From: Apostichopus japonicus
Lineage: Eukaryota > Echinodermata > Holothuroidea > Aspidochirotida > Stichopodidae
Assembly (NCBI RefSeq): GCF_037975245.1
Contig: NC_092571.1
Span: 26,428,564-26,492,563, forward strand
Direction: 5' to 3'
DNA: 64,000 bases
Below, one piece after another: positions 37,801 through 49,248 of this stretch. The number at the start of each line of letters is the position of its first letter. Position 1 is the first letter of the stretch. The position numbers and the translations under genes are program-made. The notes beneath the pieces are model-generated. The model was not told the DNA's origin. It was given only the letters and a program-made list of their open reading frames with translations, and ran no database searches.

Positions 37801-40800
37801 ACTTTGCACAGTTCAACTGTTGACTCCTGGAGTCTATAATATTGCTTGTGAATTGCCACATCATGACCAAGGTGGCTTGCCAGCCACTCTACCTCCTGAC
37901 TACCAAGACTTAAGACTTGTGAGACAGTTGCAGCATACTGTCTCATTTTGGTGCTCTTTATGGTCTCTGGTGCTTCTAAATCCAGACCAGTAATTACTTC
38001 AGAAAGGCACTCTCCTCCATCAAGAAATGATGCTGAAGTAGACCTAGCAAACACATAGGGGTTGCCGGCTGGTATGCCAAATGATTCCCTTTGATCAATG
38101 ATCAACTTAAGAGATTCAGAACATTCTGGTGGAATAATAACTGCGACTGGACGGCCACGTTTTCCCACAATTTTAACTAGCTGGTACCGCTTAGACAGCT
38201 CTTTCTCCAAAGCATTTAGATTATGAGCTAATTCATCAATCTGACATTTCTCCCACTGCGGCCGGTTTAAGATGGAAGCTACAGGCAATTTTGCCATTTC
38301 AGCTGGTCTGCGTTTGTTAAAGACGATCAGTCTTGCTAGGGTCATTTTCTGCAATAGACGATAATCTCTGAACTCAGGTTTAGCACTCATCAGTTTACTG
38401 GTCAAACTTTTAATCTGAGATCGTGTGTGCTCAGAAACTTTCTTCAGATCAGAAGCACTTGGGAGGCTGACTACTTTTTCACACTTTCTTACATTCAATG
38501 TGGAAGCAGCTGCTGAAGCAACTTTCACATGCCATTCTGCTTGATGAAGTTGCAAATATCTGTTTGCTTCTTCTTCAGCTTTAGCATCACCTTGCCTTAT
38601 TGCCTGGCTACGCTTGATTCTTGTGATCCAGACCAAGTCATGCCCTGACTTTATAGCGAATGATGGAAACTTATACTGACAATTTCCACCATTATCATTT
38701 TCAACTATGGCACATCTTTTTTCCACTGCCTCAACTACCATATCAAACTTGGATGGTTTTATGAAATCACTGATGTTCTGGCCACCATTAGGATCAGATT
38801 TCCTTAGTTCTAGTAAGACACTAGCAAGTGCTCTCATTTTTTGGGACACAATATGCTTTCTGGTTTGCTGGTTGCGAAGCACTTGGTTTCCATATTCAAG
38901 TATGAGTATGTCATTGCTAAGAACATTAAACAGCTCATCTCTCTTCATTGAAGATAAGACCATTCTTTTCAATTTGTCACTTGCTCCGTTGTACCGTTTC
39001 ATAAGGATGTCACTTTCCATGCGAACTCGTGATCTCTTTTTACTTTCTCCCTTGGATTCTGATTCTTTGGCAATGCATCTATACCGCACATGCCTCCACA
39101 AATCATCCTTACTAACATATCCCAAACACTGTGGACAGGGGCCGTAATCATCCAAGTCAAAGTAGGCTCCAGTTGATGGTCTTCGCATCAAAATTATCTC
39201 TCCAGTCTGTGTTTGTATCACTTCTTCATTGTGAAAGAAATTTCCTTTGTTTCGCAGAAGGTCTAGTTTAACTTTCCGCTCCCTTGATCCCACAGGCAGT
39301 GCCATTATCTGTGCAACAGCAACTTCATCTTTATGTTGACTTAGATAGTGTCGACCGATAACAACTTTTAACAACTTCCCACAAAACAAGCATGCATTTC
39401 TTTTATCGTAGACTCGTTTGGAACCTTTCTCTGTTTGTTTCCTTTGAGCACATTTGACATGGACTTCTTCTTCCTCCTGTTCTTCATCATCCAACTGCTC
39501 CCGTTCACAACCTGATGAATTGTCTTCACAGTAGCCTGCATCCATTTTAGCATCAATCACTTTATTGTAACATGTCCCTGAAGTCCCAGGGACATCTTTG
39601 GGTAAGTCACATGTGTCATCATCCTTTTCAAGATCACTGTTCTTATCTGAATCACCAGGGTCTGGATGATAATCTGAATCGGCTTCATGTTCAGAAGCAT
39701 CACTCATGTCATCAGCAACTTCATATTCATGAGTACTTTCAATATCACTTAATAGGGCTGTTTCACAGTCTACCTCTGCTGCCATAATAGGAAACACTTG
39801 TGTATCTCTAAGAATGGATCTTATCTTAGCAAGTTCCTTCTCCAGATCAGACCTAGTGTCTAATGTCTGATTTTGCTGTGAGTTGTCCTCTGCATTAGGT
39901 TTCTGTTCAATAGCTTTATTTGCTTTCCAGTCACCACATTCTTCAATGGGAGATCCCTCAACCATTTCCTCATCATCTTCTCTCCGACGTGCTGTATTAT
40001 GCATCGCCATGTCAGGTAATTGTTCCCTATCCTCTTTATCAGGTTTGTTACCAGTTTCTTCTTTTGTGTATCCAGCAGCGGTCAATTTTTCTTGCTGTAA
40101 GTGGTCCTCTGCATTAGTATTCTGCTTACAAGCTTGATCTGAAATTTTGTCACCACTATCTTCAATGGAAGATACCTCAACCATTTCCTCATCATCCTCT
40201 CTCTGAAGTGCTGTATTATGCATCGCCATGTTGGTTAACTGTTCCCAACCATCTTTATCAGGTTTGTCACCAGTTTCTTCTTTAGGGTCTTTAGCAGTGG
40301 TCAGTATTTCTTGCTGTGAGTGGTCTTTTGCATTAGTATTCTGCTTACAAGCTTGATCTGAAATTTTGTCACCACTATCTTCAATGGAAGATACCTCAAC
40401 CATTTCCTCATCATCCTCTCTCTGAAGTGCTGTATTATGCATCGCCATGTTGGTTAACTGTTCCCAACCATCTTTATCAGGTTTGTCACCAGTTTCTTCT
40501 TTAGGGTCTTTAGCAGTGGTCAGTATTTCTTGCTGTGAGTGGTCTTTTGCATTAGTATTCTGCTTACAAGCTTGATCTGAAATTTTGTCACCACTATCTT
40601 CAATGGAAGATACCTCAACCATTTCCTCATCATCCTCTCTCTGAAGTGCTGTATTATGCATCGCCATGTTGTTTAACTGTTCCCAACCATCTTTATCAGG
40701 TTTGTCACCAGTTTCTTCTTTAGGGTCTTTAGCAGTGGTCAGTATTTCTTGCTGTGAGTGGTCTTTTGCATTATTATTCTGTTCACAAGCTTGATCTTCT

Positions 40801-43800
40801 TTACTGCAACCAACATCTCTCAACATCTCATTGGAAGATCCCTCAACAATTTCCTCATCATCTTCCCTGTGAAGAGTTGTGTTGAGCACCATCATACTAG
40901 GTAATTGTTCACAACACTCTATATCCAGTTTGTCTTCAGTTTTGTCCTGAACTTCCTGTTGGGTACTCTTGCCATCCTTGTCTGTTCGCCAAGGAAGATT
41001 TTTTAAACCATAGTCATACCGTATCTCGTCACCAATATTAATTTCCTTTGTTGAAAACAAGCAAAGAATAACTTCCTCATTGTGAATTATCTTCTTCATT
41101 CTGCAGTTTGCTTTTTGGGGTTTTTCATCATTGACAAATTTTCCAAGTGACTTTTTCACATGGGTTGCATCAATGCTGAAAGATATAAAATTAAAAAAAA
41201 CATGTACAATTATTGTGTATTTCATTAAATGATTGCAATCATTAAAGGAAGGCAACCTTTTATGCCCAATGAATTAAACTTTCTCCATGTACAAAATGAA
41301 GAGAAAAGTCTCCCATGAATATCTTCCTTCAAAATCTCATTCTTTGTGGTGGTAACTCCCACCATGCCTATAGACCTGTCACTACCATTACTCTTGCCCA
41401 AACCCAACAGTAAGCTTCTCCTAGCCTTATCCCCTGACCAATTAATTAAAATTAAAATAAGCAAAACCCTTCCCGTATATCCCTTCCAAATTCCTTTCAA
41501 AAACTACAAAGTCAACAAGTAAGAGATTCATGTTATTACAAATCTCACCTTGTTTGCAATGTGATGAGTTAAAGCTTGACTGACAAAGATTCTCTTTTGA
41601 GTTTTAAAGAAGTTCATGTATTGCTTCAGTAGCACCCCTATGTAGTACTGAAGTGAGTGGCTATAGCACACTACACACTGTATTATGGCTGTAGATAATT
41701 TCCTTGATAGCTCTTGACAGGAGCTACTAATTGTGTTCCTCAGTTGGAATTTACAGGCGCTACAAAGCATGAGCGCGATCTTGCGGAATGGTGAGTACTC
41801 TACTACTGATAAATACCTTACTTTTAATATAATATTAACACTCTACTTATAAATACCTGTATCATTACAATTACTACCAACAAGTACCTTATCATGGAGG
41901 ACATGATTATTCCAAAATCATGATCATTAATAACTCACAGTGAAATAACACTAATCCTTAACCAGAATGCAAAAATGCATTGTGCTACCAATGATGTAAT
42001 ATGAGCACTTTTCTTCATGAATCTGACGTAATGTATACTGAGGGTGTACAACATACTTGATCTTTGTATTACAGTGCAACGCATTGTGTTGTGACAAACA
42101 ATAAATTAACAAAGGCACGGGCTGTCCTGAAATGACCATTGACCTCAACAACAGGCTTCTTGTACTAAGAGTGATACATCAGCAACTAAATTTAATGTCC
42201 TACTTTTCACAATTTCACCCCTCATGAACTCAACCACTGACCTCCGCCAACATTAGGCTTCTTGTACTCAATGTGGTACAATTACATACCAAATATGTGA
42301 TAGACATGTCCAAAGCTACCCTTGTGATGTTATGTTAAGGAAGGTGCCTTAGTGAAGAGAGGCAGGTAAGAGGGGAATGAAGTTAATTAAATTTGATATG
42401 GCATATCTAATAACAAAATATGAGATCTGTCCAAGGTTCCTTTCTTGCAACATTTTACAAGGTTTCCACAATTTGACCCCTGGTGACCCCAAATGATATT
42501 GACCTCCATCAAAATCAAATTGGCTTTATTGTACTTTATGTGGTACTTCTACAAACCAAATATGGAGTCTGCCCATGATTCCCTTCTTGAGATGTCTCAT
42601 TTACAAGGTTTCACAAGTTGACCCCTGGTGAGCCCAAATGACCTTTGACCTCCTTAAAAAACACTAGGCTTCTTGTATTAAATGTGTGACTTCTACACAC
42701 TAAGTACAGTATGAGGTCTGTCTAAGCTTTCCTTCTTGAGGTATCATGTTTACAAGGTTTTCCACAATTTGACCACAAATAACCTTTGACCTCAACCAAA
42801 ATCAATAGGCTTCTTGTCCTCAATATGGTACTCCTACACATTAAACAAGAGGTATGCTCAAGCTTTCCTTCTTGAGATATTGTTTTTACAAGGTTTTCAC
42901 AATTTGATCGTCGGTGACCCCAAATGACCTTTGACCTCTACCAAAATTAATAGGCTCCTTGTCCTTAATATGGTACTTCAACACACTAACATATGAGTTA
43001 TGCCCAAGGTTTTCTTCTTGAGATATTGTGTTTACAAGGTTTTCACAATTCGACCCAAAATTTGCCAACAACATAGTTCAAAGGATGAAGTAAGGTAACT
43101 GATCCATTAGCAAAAGTTCTAGAGACTTCTGTTTGACTTCTGGCATATTTCAGTATGAAGTACAAATTGGAAACTGACTTGCACCAACCTACATCAAGTG
43201 AGCTTTATTTGACACCTAACTCAAACAGAATTGTAGTTTTAATCCAACTGACAAATGATGTTAGGCTAGCAGACTAATTGACTTTTCACTGACAGATCAG
43301 CCTGGCTGACATGGTCAGGAAACTTCGAAAAGAAATTTAACTTACCATAATGTCTTGCCTCTATCAGAATAAAAATACTGATAGCAGTGCCTCAGCTGAC
43401 GATTTATGTAATCAACCTCCCTTTCCTCTGCCTCTTCTGTTGTAATTCTCTCCCCCTTGTACTGCAGCAAGAACTCCCCATTCTCAATTGATTGTGTTGC
43501 AAACACTCCATATCCTAAAAAAAATAAATGAAAAACTATGAACAATTTCCTTTAAAAATGAATAACAGCAAACACAACTCTCCAATATATAATTTCTCTA
43601 ATACCACTAAAAATATCTTGTTGCTTAGCCATGCATGTATGTTATTACTAGTAAAGCACTCACCAATCCTTTCACTGATGAACTTCTTCTCAAGACCAGG
43701 GTGATCCTGCTCATAGTTGGGTACATCTGTATCCTTTGGGAAGATTAAAAGATATCAAAAGTTAACACAGTGACAACACAATTACTGAATACTGCAAATT

Positions 43801-44712
43801 AAAGCTCTAACATGTGTTCAACAATATGGATACATGTAACAGTATGTCAGTGTCAAGAGAGACAATGTGCATTGCACTGCATGTACAATCAGTAGCTAGG
43901 GTGCACCGCAATGGGCTCCAGCCACCATGCCAGTTTACTTTATTGCAAGTTGTTTGTGCTTATGCAGAACACAGTGTAGAGGTGCAAGTATACAGAAAGG
44001 CCCTAAAGCTAATTTAATGTACAAGGGATTCAAAATTAGCAATCTGGTCAAATTTATATTCAATTCTTGCATATTTCTCTCTTTGCATACTTCAATTTTC
44101 TCACATTCAGCAAGGTGACTGCACAAGACGCATTGTGAAATTTAACTAATTGGCAAACTATGTAATATACTACCACTGTAAGATAATTCAGGGTCAATAC
44201 ATGAGAGGGGTAAACCATAACCCATACAGATGATTCAACTCAATTTAGTACCTCAGCAACTAAACATGAGAATTCCTCCTTGATACATTCATGGAATATT
44301 AAATTAACAAACGTTTTCACATGTTGACTCCTGTTGATCCCTATGCCCTTTGACCTACACCGAAAGCTTCACATTCAAATGGGTGAAAAATTTGGTTTAT
44401 GACAACCCGAAGAGGTAATTCTCTTCTTGCATTGTACCCACTTGTATATAAATATAACCTAAAAGTTCTACATAACAGCCAAACAGTAGGGAAGAAACAA
44501 AGCACAAATGAAATCATCACCCACCTATTACTATTGAGATTTCTCCTGGCTTTTCCAGTAATTTGCCAGAGAAATTTGCTTTGGCCAACTCCAAGGAGGA
44601 AGAGGCTGCAGTCCCCCTCAACTCCCTGGCTCATATGCCTAAGCAATGGACAGCTAAATTGAAAATATTACAGATTGATGTATTTACTCACCCTCTTTCC
44701 ACGAGTCTTCAT
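34584..44712 (-). CDS. SET - zinc finger - tyrosine recombinase - SANT fusion gene (8 coding exons, 1,380 aa predicted)
   Basis: Spliced model, all on the minus strand: exons 44712-44692, 43733-43664, 43514-43346, 41175-37721, 37393-37331, 36905-36837, 35520-35449 and 34807-34584. Every junction has GT..AG, phases match throughout, and the sum is 4,143 nt, exactly 1,381 codons with the stop. Seen: a SET domain (about residues 22-150) closest in motif pattern to KMT5A/SET8; acidic repeats (about 165-505); two zinc fingers (from C682 and C767); a tyrosine-recombinase catalytic domain with R1043, K1092, R1165, H1191 and Y1200; an acidic linker; and a Myb/SANT-like end (1308-1380). Inferred role: a nuclear chromatin protein descended from, or still acting as, a recombinase. 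The ATG at 44712 opens a 7-codon exon ending in a strong donor (AGG|GTGAGT). I know of unnamed invertebrate and fish predicted proteins with similar pieces, from memory only. No flanking inverted repeats were seen, so it looks like a host gene rather than a mobile copy. Confidence 0.85.
35449..37393 (-). CDS. Exons 5-7: three small phase-1 cassette exons of the SET-recombinase gene
   Basis: Exons at 37393-37331 (63 nt), 36905-36837 (69 nt) and 35520-35449 (72 nt). All begin and end in phase 1, so each can be included or skipped without changing frame. Exon 5 encodes an acidic stretch (DIPVFEDEQIEESVAMHQLE). Exons 6 and 7 are copies of one another: both start D-N-H-S-D and end LENTSSG, and the flanking intron sequence is also alike (the same polypyrimidine-AG acceptor and the same TCTG|GTGAGTTTTT donor). 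They code for a flexible acidic linker between the recombinase domain and the SANT-like end. Confidence 0.75.
37721..41175 (-). CDS. Exon 4 (3,455 nt): end of SET domain, acidic tandem repeats, zinc fingers, tyrosine-recombinase domain
   Basis: The exon opens at an acceptor (ATATCTTTCAG|C) and finishes the SET domain: IDAT, LGKFVND..ANC, then GDEIRYDYG and PW. Next come about 4.5 copies of a 219-nt unit (39920 to about 40945) coding for a Glu/Asp/Lys-rich 73-residue repeat, then a second acidic stretch. A C2H2 finger (C-x2-C-x10-H-x4-H) begins near 39392 and a C2HC finger (C-x2-C-x11-H-x4-C) near 39137. The recombinase domain runs from about 38420 to 37760: box I FNKRRPAEM with the RxxE pattern at 38309, a lysine in GKRGRP at 38162, box II KMRQYAAT with Arg at 37943, LGH at 37865, and Tyr at 37838, nine residues after the His as in integrases. 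The exon closes at a donor (GATG|GTAAGA). The frame stays open for a few codons past it to a stop at 37701, which would give a shorter product if the intron were retained. Confidence 0.87.
39920..40945 (-). repeat. In-frame 219-bp coding tandem repeat (about 4.5 copies)
   Basis: The marker ctgtattatg recurs at 40211, 40430 and 40649, exactly 219 bp apart (73 codons). The three central copies are nearly identical and the outer ones diverged, which points to recent expansion by unequal exchange inside exon 4. Encoded blocks include EETGDKPDKDGWEQL and MAMHNTALQREDDEEMVE. Confidence 0.95.
41950..43080. repeat. Degenerate ~145-bp tandem repeats in intron 3 of the SET-recombinase gene
   Basis: Units run taggcttcttgtactcaa, tatggtacttctacacac, ccttcttgagatattg, acaaggttttcacaatttga, ccccaaatgacctttgacct. 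Markers lie near 42139, 42235, 42500, 42646, 42787 and 42928. Two copies hold the perfect motif TGACCTTTGACCT (42639-42651 and 42925-42937), which is a nuclear-receptor DR1 site, and a third has one mismatch (42780-42792). Confidence 0.85.
43346..43733 (-). CDS. Exons 2-3: N-terminal and central part of the SET methyltransferase domain
   Basis: Exon 2 (43733-43664, 70 nt, phase 0 to 1) encodes a pre-SET lead-in ending FISERI. Exon 3 (43514-43346, 169 nt) encodes GYGVFATQSIENGEFLLQY, KGERI, and a stretch ending FYSDRGKTL, then splits a Cys codon (TG|C) with exon 4. The order GxG, then Y-x-G-E, then CxxYFY, then KT-x-C-x-DAT follows KMT5A (SET8), a histone H4 Lys20 monomethyltransferase. Splice sites are clear: acceptor ending CCCAAAG and donor ATTG|GTGAGT for exon 2, acceptor TTTTTTAG and donor TATG|GTAAGT for exon 3. 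Family assignment is by motif; substrate specificity is not shown by sequence. Confidence 0.85.
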
Positions 44713-45940
44713 TGTTACCTAGCTAGGATAGTAATGGTCAATGGTTTACAATAGCGTCTCTCGAGGTTGGGCACGAAGGTCGATATTTTCTAACGATAAC
44801 TCTCATTTGTTACCTCTAGGTCCGATTGAGAATTTTAACCAATCACAATAGTTTTAAATGTACAGAATCTGTCATTCATTTGTAATGCATATTCAATATA
44901 GAGAAAGAGGAGGGCCAGTGTTATAGAGACACAATTGAACTTTCAGTAATGTGTTTTACGCGTGAATTTTGGTTTTCAAAAATTGCGTAGCTCTACATTT
45001 TTTACCCCCAAAGTCCGATTGTGCCATACTAAATAGAAACTAGAAAACCACTGAGATATGAAGAGATTTATTCCACCTTTCTTAAGATTTTAAGACAAAG
45101 TGTAATGAAATGAGGAAAGAACTGTTATCGGTGAAGAAAAACATGGCCTAACAGTAAGTCAACGGGGGTATGGGAAGTAACTGTTGTGACATTCCGTCGC
45201 TACATAAGGAAGAGCGCGGGGGAATTGCTATGGGTTTTCCTATTGGAGACCTGCTGGAGTTCCCTCTTCGGTGTAACGTTGCAGCATACCAGTCAATGTA
45301 CTAGCACATTACATCTATTATACACGTGTGGATTTTTAATGCGATGTACAGAACAATACGATCTGCATCAATCACTCGAATTTGATGAACACATTTTGTT
45401 GAAATCGCTGTCGGTGCCAGTAAACTAATAACAGGGTCGGTACGAGTATAGTTATCATCCCCATTCAAATATGGTCAGGTAGCCTCAAAGCGCGTTGCTA
45501 GCTTTTTGGACAGGTGCTTTTTGGGTCAAATAACCTTGCAAAAAATAAATCTCAAGAAGTGAGGCTTGGTAGAATTTGATTCTTGGTGTGTACGGGTGTA
45601 CTACTTTGAGCCCCATGAGCCTTTTACGTTTAAAGCTGGTCAAAGATTGTAAGGGTCAACAGGGACCATAATAAAATATATACCTATATGTAATTTTTGA
45701 AGACTTGCTATCACCATGCAGGTACTGCTGCATCTCATTAGTATGTCAGATTGAAAAAAATATTCATATCATCAAAAGACGAAAGCAATGTATTTATCTG
45801 TGCATTCTGCTTCTTCTTGACAAGTCAACAACTTACAGTATAGATCACAGTCAAAGCTGAGCTTGAGTCATTGGCAGCTGAATCCATCGAACAATTCAAA
45901 CTCATATGTAAGGATTTCAATGATGTTTCCTTTCTTTGTT
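44713..45940. promoter_or_regulatory. Likely promoter region between two divergent genes
   Basis: Lies immediately upstream of the ATG of the minus-strand SET-recombinase gene and upstream of the plus-strand membrane-protein exons. No TATA box or other core element stands out, and the first exon of the plus-strand gene was not found. Confidence 0.3.
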
Positions 45941-46507
45941 TAAGGGTGGGGGGGGGGGGAGTTCAGATTGTCCATGCACAGGCCTACATGGTATGACAAG
46001 ATTGAAACTGTGGCCAGAGGCCAGGGAGAGCCATATATGACTGAGGAGGAAATTAAATGGAATAAAAGTAATTTATTGGCTACATCTGCCAGATGTTGCC
46101 CATATGTTTACAAGCCAAATGGAGACACTCAAGGAGTAACCTTCACTTTTAAAAATTGGAAATTTTGGGATTGGCATGGCTAACAATTGAGGTAAAGTTG
46201 CAGGATAACTCTTGCAAAGGTGGTACCACATTTGGGGCAAATTGCAAAACTGATAAAGGCTTAACTTTTCATTATATGCTAAGTGCTTGTTTGTTGCAAT
46301 TGTTTTTTCTTTCTCTTGAATATCAGCAGTCCATCAAAAGAAAGCATTAAAGAAAAAAGTGTTATTCTCACATATCCACTGCCCTTAATTGCCCTCTCAG
46401 ATTATTGTCCACAAAAAAGGGGGTTCCCCATGCACTTTGCCACTCAGAGTAATTATAATGACCTGTGTGCTGTACATATACAGTAGTGTATTCAACACTC
46501 TATACAG

Positions 46508-47964
46508 ACCAGTCTTGTGGAGGCTTGTGCACTAAACATGCCAAATACATGTCTCCAGACGGCTCTCATGCTACATTTGGCTCAGTACACATTTTAAAGA
46601 CTTGGAAGGTAGGTTTAGTGAGATATTTTTGTTGAGTAATACTATATGCGCCAAGTGAACTAGCTGTTTTGCCCAAATAATAACATTTAGGTATAGTGGC
46701 TGGCCTATCATTTTCTGGTTATGTGCAAGATTACTGAAAGGCATAGAAGACTATATAGGCCTTAGTGTACAGCTGCAGAGTGTAGGACCACAGGTTTTAA
46801 TAAAAGAAGAAAGAACTTTACAAGGAAGGTGCAAAATATGTGTGATAATTCTTTATTTCAGCTCATGACCGTTATCTTCCCTCTCACCCTACCTCTTCTA
46901 AGACTACATAGAATGTCTTCTAAAGGCACAACCCATAAAAATAGTAATGGTAGTGTTTTATATTTGAAGATTTAAAGAGAAACTCTACCTAACTTGTAAT
47001 CTTATTTATCTTGTTTCACAATAATGCCACTTAATTATACCAAATATTACAAATTGTTTGCATTCTTAAATCCCATGTTAAATAAAATACCAATGTAATT
47101 AATACTGAACTGCATTTGAGGCAAAGAAGTATAAACAATCATGTGTGCATCTCACAAAGCTAAATGCTCACAAACCGTAGTGGCTCAAAGGCCTGTACAT
47201 GCAGTAGGTATATGTGCAGTTTCATATTTACATCAAATTATAACCAGTCAAATATTTTGCTCGGATAACCGGTAAACCATCCTTAAACTGCACACACACA
47301 CACACACACACAAGAACTGATCACTGAAGTAAAACATTTACCTCCAAACCCAAATTCCAAAACCAAGTGGTTGCAAGCCTGAACAAAGTTTCACAATAAT
47401 TGTGCTATACTGCTATGTGCCCTTCATATAGTTTTCACATGTTATTAACAAAAGGAATTAAAGTTTTCAGTTATTGGATAGCTTGCTTACCAAATCACTA
47501 ATCATTTGATGTGTTCTAACGGTTCATCAATAAGTGCTGAAACAGCAAGCCCCTAACATGTTGCATCTGTCACCCTACCATCTTCTTTTCCCACAGTTTG
47601 CATTCACAAGTCCAATGGGAAGTTACTCTCCTATACAGAAAGCAAACTCTTGAATGTTGGATACACAATTTTCAATCTGGAATGTTCATATGTACAAACT
47701 CACATTAGCACCTGGTAAAAAAATCTCTTTTCCCAACGAGTAATGAACTTCAGCATTTTGTTATATACTTTATCTCCTTAGTCCATTCCAACAGCAAGAA
47801 TGAATCCAGTGAATCCAGTGAGGCGCACAATTTCGTTGGTGCAAGTCACAGAACCAAGAGATGCAAAACATGTTGCAATTATCGCTGTTGTACTTGGAAC
47901 TCTCCTCTTCACTTTTCTTTTTAGTCTTGGGTATTTGGTTTGGAGCATTCTACATGTACCCTAA
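46508..47964 (+). CDS. Last two exons of an unrecognised single-pass membrane protein gene
   Basis: Exon 46508-46608 (acceptor ACTCTATACAG, phase 1 start; donor TGGAAG|GTAGGT, phase 0 end) encodes a Cys-containing segment with SCGGLCTKHAK and HILKTWK. Exon 47782-47964 (acceptor TTTATCTCCTTAG) continues in phase. It encodes a 30-residue linker, then a strongly hydrophobic segment (HVAIIAVVLGTLLFTFLF onward, ending LVWSILHVP) and a stop, with a candidate AATAAA at 48323. This looks like the C-terminus of a type I membrane protein with almost no cytoplasmic tail. A possible upstream exon near 45982-46180 codes for PYMTEEEIKW and a GVTFTFKNWK motif resembling the HILKTWK end, but its donor is unclear. 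I do not recognise the family. The gene starts head-to-head with the SET-recombinase gene. Confidence 0.42.
47291..47312. repeat. (CA)n microsatellite
   Basis: Eleven CA units inside the last intron of the membrane-protein gene. Confidence 0.95.
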
Positions 47965-49248
47965 CTGTGTAAGTAGGAAGTAATGAATACAGTATTTGGC
48001 CACTGTATGTTAACACACACTATCAAATATCTGATTGTAATGTTCAAACAGCCTCATAGTGTCTATTTTAACATGCGACTTGCTTTAACCGAAGTTCTCC
48101 TCCTCATTAACATGCTAAGTTATTCCCAACAATGTTTGTAATACAAGTTGTTTAATGCATCTTTTGCATTCTTTCACGAATAAGTATTTTGGTTTACTTT
48201 GACAGGGTAATCCCTCTGGAGAATGCAGCTAATACTGTAGGATGGGGCAAGAAAGGCTGAAAAGAAAAAGAAAATGACTTGATACAAATTCAAAAAAGAA
48301 TTGAAACTTGTGATCTGCAGTTAATAAAAAACATAAAAAAGAACGGTCTAGTATTGAGTCTTTATTTCTGCTCAATTCCATTGAAGATATTAATGTGTTG
48401 ACATGGCTTTGTCAAACACTCTTTGATATTTTAAATTTATCTAACCTGAACAGTTGTTAAAGAGCGAATCAGATTATGTCCAAAGCCAATCGAGACACAT
48501 ACAAATTACAATGCATGTAGTTAGCACAGAAATAAGTGGAATAATGTTACACATGAAAGACCCCCCCCCCCCCTCCTCCCACCCTCGACATGCAAATATA
48601 GCTTTGGGCATAAATGACAATGCAATGCTGTTGTTCCTGGTTTAATCAAGGGAAGAATACAGTAGGCTAGGTCTTTTTTTTTCAATCCAAGATCCTGTGG
48701 AACTGTTGTAGCCTTCGCAGAACTGGTACTTACTACTTAATATAACTGACTGTATAGTCATGTTGTTCGGCCTTGCAGAATGATATAAAATTCCGAAACT
48801 TTCAAAAATGGTGCAACTTTAAATGGTACAAAAAAAGGCTTAAACATTGTACTCACTTTGGTGATAGCTATCTTGACCATTTCTCTCTTCCTCATTTTGT
48901 GGTCAGTATACAAGGGCGGTATAACTGACCATGTGGAGACTCCAACTCACAGTTCACTGTGCAGTATTTTAAACAGCCTTGTGGAGGCTTAAGAAATGAG
49001 GGCGCCCTAGCACTTACATTACATTTGTTTTTGTTTGTATACATCGTCTGCATACCTATGATGGTCTCCACAAGGGTATCCCTATGGTGACCTTTCTCAA
49101 ACGTCTCCAGTAGGTTTGTGGTGGTCTGAGAAGTTAGCGGGAAAACTATTTCTTGTGGAGACCTACTTTTTGTCTCCACAAGGATTTGTGTCGCCATAAG
49201 GATAGTTGTATGCTCAAATTTGTCTCCATAAGGCACTAAATGTGAAAA

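Noticed and set aside
38707-39147. 146-codon plus-strand open frame
   Set aside because: It lies antisense to the well-supported recombinase exon and has no domain of its own.
47595-47720. Possible extra exon of the membrane-protein gene (strong acceptor TTCTTTTCCCACAG)
   Set aside because: The open frame that follows does not join in phase to either neighbour, so it was left out of the model.
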